64,000 bases of DNA from Paenibacillus bovis. GTDB lineage: Bacteria; Bacillota; Bacilli; Bacillales; Bacillaceae_C. Shown here in pieces: positions 1 through 9,085 of the stretch. Made by a program: the position numbers and the translations under genes. The stretch is taken from NCBI GenBank assembly GCA_007679095.1, contig VEFU01000014.1, forward strand, positions 19,574 through 83,573, read 5' to 3'. The stretch's first letter is position 1, and the number at the start of each line of letters is the position of its first letter. The notes under the pieces are model-generated. The model saw nothing but the letters and a program-made list of their open reading frames with translations, had not been told where the DNA came from and ran no database searches.

Positions 1-234
1 TTAAAATTTTCAAACTTTTACTTTATTCCATCTTATTACATTGCAGGATGAATATATTCTCATTTATTTTGGACTATAAAAATAAGAAGAGGCTGGGATG
101 AAAACATTCGAACTGGGTGTAAATCTGAACAAAGTTAGAGTATCTATAACGCTGCGGAAATACACTTCGCTGATACTTAAATTCATATAGAGGAAAAATC
201 CTCCCTGTGAGAACTGTACTCCAAAAGATAAAAT

Positions 235-279
235 AAAAAAGAACTATCATGAGTTAGATTCAAATGATAGTTCTTTTTT
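235..279 (-). terminator. Terminator after the VOC gene
   Basis: Sixteen-base arms (AAAAAAGAACTATCAT and its complement) enclose a short loop with A/T tracts on both sides. It lies about 45 bp past the VOC stop codon and could work in both directions. Confidence 0.8.
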
Positions 280-324
280 AAATTTTATCTAAATTAATTT
301 GTCCCTTTCACTAACATAGGTTTA

Positions 325-708
325 TTAATAATCTATAATTTGAATAAGATTTCCGCATGTATCATCAAAGACAGCAATTGTGTTATTGCCCATTTTTGTT
401 GGCTCCATTGTAAACTTCACATCATGTTTTAATAATCTTTCATACTCTTTTTGAACATCTTCAACACCAAACATCGTTGCTGGAATACCTTGCTCCATTA
501 ATTTACTTTGATAATCGCTTGCAGCTGGATTATCATTTGGTTCTAGTAGAAGCTCAGTCCCCTCTTGATTGTCTGGAGAAACTAGCGCTATCCATCTAAA
601 TTCACCAGCTGGAACATCATGCTTCTTTACAAAACCAAGCGTTTCTGTATAAAAATTTAGTGCCTTATCTTGATCATCTACAAATATACTAGTAACAATA
701 ATATTCAT
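325..708 (-). CDS. VOC-fold (glyoxalase/bleomycin-resistance type) protein
   Basis: A 127-residue protein of the vicinal oxygen chelate superfamily. It starts MNIIVTSIFVDDQDKALNF and has the usual βαβββ layout with a second half ending in GNLIQIIDY. Length is normal for a one-domain VOC protein. Family members bind a metal and act as lyases, dioxygenases or drug-binding proteins; the substrate cannot be told from sequence. An AGGAGG lies 11 bases before the ATG. It follows an ArsR-type gene on the same strand with a 160-base gap, so the two are probably co-transcribed and the regulator's ligand may relate to this enzyme. The superfamily call is firm; the role is unknown. Confidence 0.85.
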   Translation of the reverse strand: MNIIVTSIFVDDQDKALNFYTETLGFVKKHDVPAGEFRWIALVSPDNQEGTELLLEPNDNPAASDYQSKLMEQGIPATMFGVEDVQKEYERLLKHDVKFTMEPTKMGNNTIAVFDDTCGNLIQIIDY

Positions 709-870
709 ATTATGTTTATCCTCCTATAATGACTGTAGTGTATGGTGAACTATACAGGAAGCTAGGAAGTTTCCACCATACCTTCATTTTTTGAACGGTC
801 TGAAACACTCGAAGTAACTTCTTACACTTTAGTTTCCCCATTATGTCTTCAGGATATATATTCTTGTCTA

Positions 871-1149
871 CTACTCAATCCATCCTTCCAACAAATTTCT
901 AAGTGGTTCGTTGTTGAATATTAATACTCGAAATTTCCCTTTTCGAATTGATGTTAAAAGACCTGCCTCCTCCAATACTGTAATATGTTTAGCTATCCCT
1001 TGACGAGAAATGCTAAGGTTGTGTTTCATAATTAGACGTGATGTAAGTTCATACAACGTCATTTCATTCCGTTCAGATAGTTCGTCTAATATAAGCCGCC
1101 GAGTCGAGTCAGCTAGCGCTTTGAATATTAAGTCTTTATCCCACATCAT
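871..1149 (-). CDS. ArsR-family winged-helix transcriptional regulator
   Basis: A 92-residue single-domain winged-helix protein. It opens FKALADSTRRLILDEL, the classic ArsR/SmtB first helix, followed by a recognition-helix segment ISRQGIAKHITVLEEAGLL. No clear metal-binding cysteine pair is present, so it resembles the non-metal ArsR regulators often found next to SRPBCC or VOC enzymes. The start is one of two adjacent ATG codons. No Shine-Dalgarno sequence precedes them, and a consensus -10 box ends only six bases upstream, so the message is probably leaderless. Dyads in its promoter suggest autorepression. It probably controls itself and the downstream VOC gene. Confidence 0.88.
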   Translation of the reverse strand: MMWDKDLIFKALADSTRRLILDELSERNEMTLYELTSRLIMKHNLSISRQGIAKHITVLEEAGLLTSIRKGKFRVLIFNNEPLRNLLEGWIE

Positions 1150-1155
1150 AAATTG

Positions 1156-1207
1156 ATTATACGCAACCTATGGGTTGCTCGTCAATAATAAGCAACCAAA
1201 AAGTTGC
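1156..1207 (-). promoter_or_regulatory. Autoregulated arsR promoter with operator in the -35/-10 spacer
   Basis: On the minus strand TTGACG (1180-1185) and TATAAT (1156-1161) are 18 bases apart. The spacer holds a perfect dyad GCAACC-TATG-GGTTGC (1163-1178), exactly where a repressor would block RNA polymerase. A second dyad GCAAC-N6-GTTGC (1192-1207) lies just upstream of -35. The predicted start of transcription coincides with the ATG. The sites are seen directly; binding by the ArsR protein is inferred. Confidence 0.75.
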
Positions 1208-1304
1208 ATATTATCATTAAAATATATTAGCAGAAATTCCTATGGGAAAATTTCCCGTTATAGGAGATTCATTTTTACCCATCCTAATATTGGAGGTGGT
1301 AATC

Positions 1305-1442
1305 ATGAAGAATCAAAATCCTATTGAGTATACTGGGAAGGTTTTAGGCCAACGTAATAATTTGACTGGACCTGATCAAGACAAAGCGTCATATCCAAAG
1401 CGGCCAAATTCTGTGTCCATCCAGAATCCTAAACGGAAGTAA
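1305..1442 (+). CDS. Small basic hydrophilic protein, possible spore protein
   Basis: A 45-residue ORF (MKNQNPIEYTGKVLGQRNN... ending QNPKRK). A GGAGGTGG Shine-Dalgarno lies seven bases before the ATG and a strong terminator follows, so it is a monocistronic gene. An upstream in-frame start gives a 66-residue version but lacks a ribosome site. The protein is rich in N, P, K and Q with no hydrophobic stretch. The PKRPN segment and size recall minor small acid-soluble spore proteins such as SspK, but I could not confirm a match. Treat the function as unknown. Confidence 0.6.
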   Translation: MKNQNPIEYTGKVLGQRNNLTGPDQDKASYPKRPNSVSIQNPKRK

Positions 1443-1449
1443 ATGAACA

Positions 1450-1486
1450 CTGACCCCTAAAGCAATGACGGATGGGGTCGGTTTTT
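1450..1486 (+). terminator. Terminator after small gene
   Basis: CTGACCCC pairs with GGGGTCGG around a 16-base loop and is followed by TTTTT. Confidence 0.8.
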
Positions 1487-1578
1487 ATAGAAATAGGACT
1501 TCCATATCGAGGAAACAAAGTGGAGTAGGCATGAAAAATAAGTAAAGTAGGTAATTACTTCAAAAAGGAGATGCATGA

Positions 1579-2379
1579 ATGAACGATCGAATACTAAAAT
1601 GGATATTAGTTGCTGTATGTATATTTTGTTTTCATATTTTAGATGGCATACCTGTTCATGCGAATATTCCCGACCTTAAAGGGGGTCCGGAAAAGCTTGA
1701 ACGGAATCGTCAACAGCCTGTTGACCTAAGAATTTTACAAAAAAGATATCCAGATATTTTTTTCTTACAAGGTCCTGCTGACCAAAAACAGATTGCTATA
1801 ACTTTTGATGATGGTCCTGACCCTCGCTTTACAAATGGTGTATTGGATGTATTAAAGCAATACAATGTTCCAGCAACTTTCTTTTTGTTTGGTTCCAGAG
1901 CTGTCGCAAATCCTGAAATAGTGAAGCGAATTCATAACGAAGGACATGTAATTGGAAACCATACATATTCCCATATTAACCTTGTCAAAGATGCCACCCC
2001 TGAAATACTGGAAGAAGAGGTATCTAAAACAGAAGATGCATTAAACGGGATTATTGGTTACCGAACAAAGCTATTTAGACCACCATATGGTTTCTTATAC
2101 AATGAACTAGTAGAAAAGCTTGGCGAAATGAACTATTACGTAATCGCCTGGTCGGTTGATTCGTTGGATTGGCAAGAAGATCCGCCGGAAGTTATAACCT
2201 CAAATGTAGTAGAAAAAATTCACCCTGGTGCAATCATTCTCATGCACGACGGCGCAGAATCGGATGGAGATCGAACTAATACAATCAAAGCACTCCAACA
2301 AATTATTCCAGCACTGCAACAACAAGGATACAAGTTTGTCACCGTTCCGGAATTGTTGAATATTCCATTTAAGAAATAG
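1579..2379 (+). CDS. Secreted polysaccharide deacetylase (NodB domain)
   Basis: A 266-residue exported protein. The N-terminus has a short positive stretch and a hydrophobic helix (about residues 7-27), ending VHA as a likely signal-peptidase site. The NodB domain follows with motif 1 TFDDGPD (metal and catalytic Asp), motif 2 HTYSH (metal-binding His pair), motif 3 RPPYG, WSVDSLDW and the C-terminal ILMHDG. All the usual catalytic motifs of carbohydrate esterase family 4 are present. Such enzymes remove N-acetyl groups from peptidoglycan or chitin-like glycans outside the cell. A GGAG sequence precedes the ATG. It is PdaB/PdaA-like in size, but which substrate is deacetylated cannot be settled. 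Confidence 0.9.
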   Translation: MNDRILKWILVAVCIFCFHILDGIPVHANIPDLKGGPEKLERNRQQPVDLRILQKRYPDIFFLQGPADQKQIAITFDDGPDPRFTNGVLDVLKQYNVPATFFLFGSRAVANPEIVKRIHNEGHVIGNHTYSHINLVKDATPEILEEEVSKTEDALNGIIGYRTKLFRPPYGFLYNELVEKLGEMNYYVIAWSVDSLDWQEDPPEVITSNVVEKIHPGAIILMHDGAESDGDRTNTIKALQQIIPALQQQGYKFVTVPELLNIPFKK

Positions 2380-2482
2380 AATGTATCACTCCGTTCTAGG
2401 TGAATGGAGAGGAAAGAAGCTGCTATGAATTCAAATGGATGATATATCACAGTAAGAGATTCTTGCAAGTAAGACAATAAAA

Positions 2483-2530
2483 AAATATCCGAACTAACTT
2501 GCATATATACAAGTAATAGTTCGGATATTT
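2483..2530. terminator. Bidirectional terminator between convergent genes
   Basis: AAATATCCGAACTA pairs with its complement, with an inner TTG/CAA stem, and A/T tracts flank both sides. It separates the convergent deacetylase and SDR genes. Confidence 0.85.
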
Positions 2531-2587
2531 ATTTCTCTGTTTTTTTGTATCTAACCGGCTATACTACTTCATGAAATAGATTTCCGT

Positions 2588-3337
2588 CTATTCCTCATAC
2601 ATCATTTTCCTCGTCATTCCACCGTCTACGACAAGGTTAATGCCTGTAACGAAATCATTTTCATTGACCGTTAAATAAAGACAGGCTCGTGCTATATCAT
2701 CTGGTTTTCCTACTCGCTTTGATAGATGCTGTTCATGATCAATTTGGCTTAATTTTGCATAATCTCCTGTTTCAATCCAACCTGGGGAAATCGCATTAAC
2801 GGTAATCCTATCTGCGCTTAATGAGGCTGCAAGGGCATGTGTAATTGCAACAATCCCCCCTTTTGTGGCAGCATAAGATTCTGAATTTGGCTCCGACATG
2901 ATGGCCCTTGTAGAAGCAATATTCACAATAGAGCCACCTTCCTTGTTATGACGCATATATTTTGCTACTTCACGTGAACATAAGAAAACACTTCTTAAAT
3001 TTGTGTTTATCATATCGTCCCATTCTTCTATCGAGATATCATAAGGTGACTTGAATAACCCCTTTCCTGCATTGTTTATTAAAATATCTATTTGACCGTA
3101 TGTTTGATTAGCTACTTCCATTAATCTAACAATATCTATTTCCAGCCTTACATCTGTTTGTACGAAAAGTGCTTCTTTTCCCTGTTCTTTTATCGCAGAA
3201 ACTGTTTTAGCACCTGCCTTTTCGTCTATATCTGCTATAACAACATTGGCCCCTTTTTCCGCATAATGTAAAGCAATTCCTCTTCCAATTCCACTTCCAG
3301 CCCCTGTTATGATTACTGTTTTATTAGAAAAATTCAT
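2588..3337 (-). CDS. Short-chain dehydrogenase/reductase
   Basis: A 249-residue classical SDR. It has the cofactor motif TGAGSGIGRG near residue 11, an acidic residue after the second strand (VIADID) suggesting NAD(H) preference, the structural NNAG motif near residue 88, a catalytic Ser in IVNIAST, and the YxxxK pair in SYAATKG. Family members oxidise alcohols or reduce carbonyls in the cytoplasm; glucose 1-dehydrogenase and 3-oxoacyl reductase types share this length. The neighbours give no pathway. It appears to be a single-gene unit with its own upstream gap. Confidence 0.9.
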   Translation of the reverse strand: MNFSNKTVIITGAGSGIGRGIALHYAEKGANVVIADIDEKAGAKTVSAIKEQGKEALFVQTDVRLEIDIVRLMEVANQTYGQIDILINNAGKGLFKSPYDISIEEWDDMINTNLRSVFLCSREVAKYMRHNKEGGSIVNIASTRAIMSEPNSESYAATKGGIVAITHALAASLSADRITVNAISPGWIETGDYAKLSQIDHEQHLSKRVGKPDDIARACLYLTVNENDFVTGINLVVDGGMTRKMMYEE

Positions 3338-3398
3338 TTTACTTTACACTTCCCTTTTAAAAAACATATCATTATTATTTTTTAATATAACACACAAA

Positions 3399-3450
3399 TA
3401 GTACCTATAGATGAAACATTCTTTTTCAAGAATCCTATCTATAGGTACTA
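3399..3450 (-). terminator. Inverted repeat, likely terminator of the small acidic gene
   Basis: TAGTACCTATAGAT pairs with ATCTATAGGTACTA around a loop of about 25 bases, just downstream of the gene ending at 3483. The T-tract is short, so efficiency is uncertain. Confidence 0.6.
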
Positions 3451-3482
3451 TATTAAAAGGCATTCATTACTTAGGAACTCTA

Positions 3483-3677
3483 CTAATTATCCTCGCTTGG
3501 CTTAAACTTTCGCTCGCTTTGCGAATCATCCTTTGTCTTATGTTTTTTCTTTTCATCTTCCATCTCTAATTTCAAATCTTCTAAAGGAATGTCATCTACA
3601 AACTCCTGACCTTCTTCTAATTTACCATGTTCCATAGACTCTTCGTCTTTCGGAAATTTATTATCTTTGCTACTCAT
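3483..3677 (-). CDS. Small charged hypothetical protein
   Basis: A 64-residue hydrophilic protein rich in K, D and E (MSSKDNKFPKDEESMEHGK...), with no hydrophobic segment. I chose the ATG at 3677 because GAGGTGG lies eight bases upstream; the alternative GTG at 3689 falls inside that Shine-Dalgarno. The composition suggests an intrinsically disordered cytoplasmic or spore-associated protein. I do not recognise a family. Confidence 0.65.
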   Translation of the reverse strand: MSSKDNKFPKDEESMEHGKLEEGQEFVDDIPLEDLKLEMEDEKKKHKTKDDSQSERKFKPSEDN

Positions 3678-3743
3678 ATGTTTACCCACCTCAGTTTATG
3701 GCTTTGTATTCTATAACCATTACTAATGGTAAGTAAACACCGA

Positions 3744-4418
3744 TTACCTACTAACTCGAAAAACTTTATTGGAAAGTGGAGAGAGTAATTTAACCCCTTT
3801 TGGTGTGAACATATCTCCTACTATATGAGATAGATAAGCAAACATCGATATAAAAGCCAAGCCCTCAACAGTTGTTTGAACTTCCAACAGATAAGACATA
3901 TACCCCCAATACATCGTCGCCCAAATAGTATGAGTAGGTCCTCTATGGGCAAACCATCCCGCTACTCCTATGTATAAGGCAAACATAACCATCCACCATG
4001 ATTCATTCGAAACGGCATAGTAGAGTAGGAATAAGCTTAAGATCGTCATTAATATATTTTTCAACGTTTCTTGGCTCTTGAGGGAAAGACCTATAATAAC
4101 TACTCCCCACCCAAAAAGCAGCAGTTTGTTTTGCTGATTAAACCATTTTTCATCTAGAAATGACAAGAAGTTAACATCTATGAAAAAGGTTAGGAGTGAG
4201 AGAATCATTAAAATCCCACCGACAAATACTCCGCCCTTTTTAATCATTTTAGCTGTTTTCGTTACTCGATTATTTAATATATTTCTTCCGTCTAAATCCG
4301 GAGCAAGGGATGCCACACCTGATGCTACTAATATGACAGGCAATGCTTCAAGTGGCTGGTTAATGCATGCAACCGCTCCTATTCCTAGCCCAATCGTTAA
4401 GTGTGTTCGACCTTTCAT
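3744..4418 (-). CDS. YdjM-type membrane-bound metal-dependent hydrolase family protein
   Basis: A 224-residue membrane protein. It opens MKGRTHLTIGLGIGA, has an APDLDG motif around residue 41, then several hydrophobic helices, a HRGPTHT segment near residue 158 and SHIVGDMFTPKGV near the end. These His/Asp clusters are the hallmark of the DUF457/YdjM family, annotated as inner-membrane metal-dependent hydrolases. The E. coli relative is LexA-regulated, but no LexA box is evident here. GGAGAGG precedes the ATG. The family call is good; the biochemical role of the whole family is poorly known. Confidence 0.85.
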   Translation of the reverse strand: MKGRTHLTIGLGIGAVACINQPLEALPVILVASGVASLAPDLDGRNILNNRVTKTAKMIKKGGVFVGGILMILSLLTFFIDVNFLSFLDEKWFNQQNKLLLFGWGVVIIGLSLKSQETLKNILMTILSLFLLYYAVSNESWWMVMFALYIGVAGWFAHRGPTHTIWATMYWGYMSYLLEVQTTVEGLAFISMFAYLSHIVGDMFTPKGVKLLSPLSNKVFRVSR

Positions 4419-4493
4419 GTTGCCACCTCTCCTTTGTTGTACATTGTCTCTTAATATAAGTTTAGCTTAACAATTGATTAAACAACATAAGGA

Positions 4494-4523
4494 AAACTAC
4501 CCCTTGTCATTAGGAGGTAGTTT
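4494..4523 (-). terminator. Possible terminator of the MCP gene
   Basis: AAACTACC pairs with GGTAGTTT across a 14-base loop about 30 bases past the MCP stop. The stem is short and the T-tract modest. Confidence 0.45.
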
Positions 4524-4550
4524 ATAAATTTTTAAAAAATATTGGTTATC

Positions 4551-6248
4551 TTAGTTCACTTTGAATCGTTGAATTAATGCATCGAGCGTATTCGCATTTT
4601 CTTCTAGTGATTTTGCACTCTCAGAAACCTCTTCCATTGACGTACTTGCCTGTTGGGTTGTCGCAGAAACTTGTTCCACACCGGCAGCACTTTCTTCCGA
4701 AACAGATGCGATATTTTCGATTGCGGAGTTTATCGTTTTTGTGTTGTCTAAAACATCATAAAGTGATGATGACATGGAACGAATTTGTACTCCGACAGTT
4801 TCAATTGCTTCTTTTAGATTTGTAAATGTATCTCCTGTTGTTTTAATCTGAATCGTACCTTCATCCACCAGTTTGTAGCCCTCATCTAGTGATTCAACTA
4901 CTTGCTTTGACTCGTCCTGAATATCCGTTACAATCGATGTAATATCTGTAACTGATTCACTTACTTGTTCAGCAAGTTTTTGAACCTCAGTAGCCACCAC
5001 TGCAAATCCTCTTCCTTGTTCTCCTGCTCGTGCCGCCTCAATTGCAGCATTTAGTGCAAGTAAGTTCGTTTGTGCCGCGATATCCTTGATGACATTTACT
5101 AGGTTTGAAATGTTATCCGTCTTATTATCTAATCCTTTGACCATTAATAGAGATTGTTTCATTTTTCCATTGATCGTAGCCATTTTTTGAACAGATTCTT
5201 CCATGTAATGACTACCATTTTCCGTTAATTGAAGCATCGTATCAGATTGTTCCTTAACTGACTCACCTTGTAAAGCAACGTCCATAATTTGTTGAGAGAA
5301 GTTGCCCATATTTTCATTTAGAGTTGCCGAAGAATGTGCTTGTTCTTCCGCTCCTGCTGATAACTCTTCCATTGTTGTTGCAATTTGCTGGCTACCTGCT
5401 AATAATTCATCAGAGTATTGTGTTAGTTGCTCGCCTCTGTTCTTTACACTACCGGAAACATTTATCATATCTTTTACAATAGTAAGTAGACTTTCATTTG
5501 TTGAATTAACAGAATGAACTAGTTGACCTATCTCATCAATTGATTTTGTTTTTAACGGTTCATGTCTCAAATCTCCGTTTGCTATTTGTTTCATCCGTTC
5601 TACTACCATTTTTATTGGCTTCGAAATAAAGTGCGATGTGACAATTCCTACAATAATACTTAAACCAATAATTAGAGCTGTAATGACAGATGTTACATTT
5701 AATGATCTATTACCATTTAAGATAGTGTCATTTCCTAATTCTGTTAACTTTTGTTCACTCTCAGAAGCTAATTTTTCATATCCAATCATTAATTCACGAG
5801 CTTCCGGCGTAAGCTTTTCCAGATTTTTAAGAGCTAGGTCTTTATTTCCCTTATCATATTCATTGAATACTTCACTAGCTATGCTTTTACGCCATTCTAC
5901 CGTACGATTCATTAGTGTATCGAATTCCTCGGTAACCTCTATCTCTCTAATTATCTTTTCTGCTTGTATCCCTTGCTCTGTATACTCATTAAATCGATCC
6001 TTAAAGTCACCACCAAATAATACGTAGCCTCGTGCAGTTCCAATTCTATTCGCAATCGTTGATACTAATTTGTCATTTGCTATTAATAATTGAACTTCGT
6101 TGTTAAGCATACTCTCAATATTTTTATTAGATTCTTTCGTAACAAAAAAGTTGTACACTCCTAAAATGACAACTAACAAAATAACAATGGAAAATCCAGA
6201 TAAGATCTTCATTCTAATACTTTTAAAATTTGTAATTCTACTCATCAT
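4551..6248 (-). CDS. Methyl-accepting chemotaxis protein
   Basis: A 565-residue transducer. TM1 is at about residues 13-33, followed by an extracytoplasmic helical segment of about 150 residues of the four-helix-bundle type, TM2 at about 190-212, a HAMP linker, and a long signalling coiled coil. The kinase-contact hairpin tip is intact ([21 protein letters not shown]). It signals to CheA/CheW and controls swimming. The ligand is unknown; four-helix-bundle sensors often bind small organic acids or amino acids. The leader, over 400 bases long, carries a c-di-GMP-I riboswitch and an inserted 101-bp MITE, so expression is probably tuned by the motile/sessile messenger. Confidence 0.95.
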   Translation of the reverse strand: MMSRITNFKSIRMKILSGFSIVILLVVILGVYNFFVTKESNKNIESMLNNEVQLLIANDKLVSTIANRIGTARGYVLFGGDFKDRFNEYTEQGIQAEKIIREIEVTEEFDTLMNRTVEWRKSIASEVFNEYDKGNKDLALKNLEKLTPEARELMIGYEKLASESEQKLTELGNDTILNGNRSLNVTSVITALIIGLSIIVGIVTSHFISKPIKMVVERMKQIANGDLRHEPLKTKSIDEIGQLVHSVNSTNESLLTIVKDMINVSGSVKNRGEQLTQYSDELLAGSQQIATTMEELSAGAEEQAHSSATLNENMGNFSQQIMDVALQGESVKEQSDTMLQLTENGSHYMEESVQKMATINGKMKQSLLMVKGLDNKTDNISNLVNVIKDIAAQTNLLALNAAIEAARAGEQGRGFAVVATEVQKLAEQVSESVTDITSIVTDIQDESKQVVESLDEGYKLVDEGTIQIKTTGDTFTNLKEAIETVGVQIRSMSSSLYDVLDNTKTINSAIENIASVSEESAAGVEQVSATTQQASTSMEEVSESAKSLEENANTLDALIQRFKVN

Positions 6249-6422
6249 TTTTCTACCCTCATTATTCCCATATTTTTAATGTTTTTTTCTGTAGAAACTT
6301 TAACATGGCCATATTCGCAAGCTTTTCTCTTACTTATGTATGTATAACTTTACAATTCCTTTTTTATTTCATATTGAATAAAAACAAAGTCCATTTTCCT
6401 AATTTTCTACTCCTTAACAAAA

Positions 6423-6523
6423 TGCTCTGTTAAACTCTGTTGTTGATTTTTGCTCCTGTACACTCGCTTTCCGCGGGCACGGCCTCAGCTAAGTTGTTAA
6501 CAACAATGCACTTTAACAGAGCC
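6423..6523. mobile_element. 101-bp MITE with 8-bp target duplication
   Basis: Terminal inverted repeats read GCTCTGTTAAA at the left and its complement at the right, flanked by the exact direct repeat TAACAAAA (6415-6422 and 6524-6531). There is no coding capacity. The GGCTCTGTTAAA-like end and the 8-bp duplication fit mobilisation by an ISL3-type transposase, but that assignment is inferred. It sits in the MCP leader downstream of the riboswitch. Its interior is GC-rich compared with its flanks. Confidence 0.8.
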
Positions 6524-6624
6524 TAACAAAAAACATAGAATTAGGCGTTTTATCCTAATTCTTCTTTAACTTGGCCATATATGATACAGAAACATAAAGT
6601 GTGAAAAAGATAACAATCTCGAAG

Positions 6625-6753
6625 TAAAAAAAAGACCGCACCGAAAAAAGGGAGTCTTCTATCTCCGCTATTTCGGCAACCCGACTACCATAGCAAATTC
6701 GCCTTAGGTTCGTGGCTTTGCGTCCTTACCTTTCAATAAGTTTGCCATTATCT
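6625..6753 (-). promoter_or_regulatory. Cyclic di-GMP-I (GEMM) riboswitch upstream of MCP
   Basis: Read on the minus strand, about 6753 to 6668 contains the conserved GEMM blocks in order: GGCAAAC, a GAAA tetraloop flanked by short stems, GGACGCAAAGCCACG (the C-GCAAAGC ligand-binding core), CCTAAGG, and a closing GGTTGCCGAAA. These match the c-di-GMP-I aptamer consensus I know. Downstream, to about 6625, AAGAC and GTCTT bracket a loop before an eight-U tract, a weak terminator-like expression platform. The next gene on this strand is the MCP, a classic target of this class. Aptamer identity is firm; the on or off direction is not determined. Confidence 0.92.
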
Positions 6754-6961
6754 TATAGCCTATTAAATTAAGTTTTCTACATTAATTCTATTTATAGTAT
6801 GACAAAATTAGTGCATTTTCATCAAATTTCGCCATGTTTATTTGGGAAATATGTGAATATTTATAGAGAAGTAGACTACTGCGTATAGATATAAAAGTAG
6901 TAATATAGACAGAGGTCACTAGGCTATTTTTTTTAATGCAAATCTTTATTCAATGCAAAAA

Positions 6962-7000
6962 GATGTTTCCTAGAGACATAACTTTTCTCTAGGAAACATC
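6962..7000 (-). terminator. Terminator of the GH127 gene
   Basis: A perfect 15-bp stem (GATGTTTCCTAGAGA and its complement) with a 9-base loop lies about 40 bases past the stop codon. Confidence 0.8.
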
Positions 7001-7039
7001 AAGTCAAAAAATATATACCGACCTTAACATCTATTCTTT

Positions 7040-8917
7040 CTAGTTTTCCACATACACTTTCGATTTTACCTTAAAGTATATTTGATATGGCTCATATCCA
7101 ATATCTCGTATTCTCCTAAATTGAATGGCTGGGTCTTGGTTTTCTGTCTTAAAGAAATATCTCCAACTCCCCCACTCACGTTCGTTTTCCAATGTCAGCT
7201 CTGATGTGATGTCTTTCATATCAGCAAACAAGATTCTTTCCTCCTGGCAAATACCTGCCAACACTTCCGGTCCATATCGGAATGCTCCCATATTCTCATC
7301 ATCTGGTAGAGGTATAAATTGGATTCCGATCGGTAAGATGATGCTAACCTTATCACCATCAGACCATTGCCTTTCTATCTTATAAAAAACATTACGGTCA
7401 TTTGTTTCTCCATGCAGTTCATTGTTAACATAAATCTTAGCTTCCGAAGTAATCCATTCCGGAATCCGATAATGAATGGCGAACTTCATGCTTTTAGGAG
7501 TCTTTATTGTAAAATCATACTTTCGGTATGTTGGGATATTTTCATATGAAGCAGTAATATCATTCAGAGCCTGGGAGCCTACAATATCGGATGATGTCAA
7601 ACTACTCCCCGACATATTGTCTTGATTCATGATTAGTCGAATATCTTCTTCATTAATGGACGTATTCAACTCAGAACTAAAATATTGGCACACATATATA
7701 TCGCTATGGTCCTGGTAATAAATATTACGGTTCAAGGCTGCATTTGCCTGAACCATCGTACCATGGCAACAGAAAAAGCTTTCCGTCTCCGTGCTCCAAT
7801 CTTTACGCAAACCTGCTTTCATTGGAAGGAAATATGTTAGCAATCCTGTGTACGGGTAGTTATGCTTATTACCAGTTAATCCATATTCTCTATAATAAGC
7901 CTGTGCCATGATGCCGTTATATAAGTTGTACTCTATATATTGCGCATAATTAGGATCATTTGTATATCTGAACAGAAAATCTGCCAAACGGATCATGTTA
8001 TATACTGTACAGTGTTCCTGATTCTTGTCTCCCAATCTTGCTTTCATCTTCATTTTTGGCATCCAAACTTCGCCAGCGGTCTGACCTCCAGTTGCAAGAT
8101 AGCCTCTTTCTGTAACAGCACACTTCCAATATGCTTTGACAATATCAAGCCACCTTTCTTCCCCAGTAATTTCATAGGATCTTGCACAGCCAAGTACTTC
8201 CGGAATAGTAGTGTTAGCATGCATATTAGTAAGAGGATCTTTTCCTTCTAGTAGTGGTTCAAAGAGGCGACTACGATAATATCTTTCTAATAAAGTACGA
8301 TACTTAGCATCCCCTGTGATTTCTAGTAGTTCCGCCCAAATTTCGAGCATCCCTCCTGTTTCTGCATCCAGAATATCATCAAATTTTTCTTTTGAAAATG
8401 TACTGCTCCATTGTACAAACCAATCTGCAAAACTATCAGCAACTTCTAGCGCTTTTTTATTTCCAGCAAAGAGGTACATATCCACTAAGCCCATAAAAGT
8501 TTTATGTAGATTATACTGAGGTGCCCAAATATCCTTTCCACTAGCTATCCAATGGAGATATTTCTCCGGGATAGAACCTACCCATTTCCCCCCATTATCT
8601 TTTTGACATTCTGCCAACTCATCCACAATCAAATCCGCTTTCACTTTTAGTTCCGGATCACCTGTCTGATCATAATGAATGGCAGCCGCAGATAGCCAGT
8701 GACCCAAAAAATGACCACGCATCTGACATACAGGCGTTTCCCATCCCCCATGGGCTCCTGGAGGTATACTCCTTCCTGAAAATCTCCCAGCCTCTAATTT
8801 AAAATTAAATAGCAGATTATCATTCGTCAGTTTCATCAAGTACGCTCTGTTTGCTGCTTCCCTACGTCTTAGCTCACCATCATAAAGAGTAACGTTCTTA
8901 CCTCTCAGTTCTCTCAT
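7040..8917 (-). CDS. GH127-family glycoside hydrolase (β-L-arabinofuranosidase type)
   Basis: A protein of 625 residues from the preferred start. The α/α-barrel family (formerly DUF1680) is recognised from HFLGHWLSAAA, the QEHC motif (Glu301, Cys303) and FFCCHGT (Cys383, Cys384). In the characterised Bifidobacterium enzyme HypBA1 an E-x-C pair and a CC pair bind zinc, and one Cys is the nucleophile, so the full zinc/thiolate site appears conserved. It has no signal peptide, so it probably acts in the cytoplasm on imported arabino-oligosaccharides. The ATG at 8917 has GGGGGAT six bases upstream, while the ATG at 8953 has none. A divergent AraC-type gene probably regulates it. Confidence 0.88.
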   Translation of the reverse strand: MRELRGKNVTLYDGELRRREAANRAYLMKLTNDNLLFNFKLEAGRFSGRSIPPGAHGGWETPVCQMRGHFLGHWLSAAAIHYDQTGDPELKVKADLIVDELAECQKDNGGKWVGSIPEKYLHWIASGKDIWAPQYNLHKTFMGLVDMYLFAGNKKALEVADSFADWFVQWSSTFSKEKFDDILDAETGGMLEIWAELLEITGDAKYRTLLERYYRSRLFEPLLEGKDPLTNMHANTTIPEVLGCARSYEITGEERWLDIVKAYWKCAVTERGYLATGGQTAGEVWMPKMKMKARLGDKNQEHCTVYNMIRLADFLFRYTNDPNYAQYIEYNLYNGIMAQAYYREYGLTGNKHNYPYTGLLTYFLPMKAGLRKDWSTETESFFCCHGTMVQANAALNRNIYYQDHSDIYVCQYFSSELNTSINEEDIRLIMNQDNMSGSSLTSSDIVGSQALNDITASYENIPTYRKYDFTIKTPKSMKFAIHYRIPEWITSEAKIYVNNELHGETNDRNVFYKIERQWSDGDKVSIILPIGIQFIPLPDDENMGAFRYGPEVLAGICQEERILFADMKDITSELTLENEREWGSWRYFFKTENQDPAIQFRRIRDIGYEPYQIYFKVKSKVYVEN

Positions 8918-9085
8918 AGCAAATCCCCCAATAGTGTTAAATTTCCCGCTCATATAGTTGGACTACAATAATATATACAATTTGAACTTTCTTAAAATAC
9001 AGATTATCATTTATACATAGTGATTTATATGAATAAACTAAACTCTTTTTTACAATATTTCACACAAGTAGGAGGACTGATTCTG

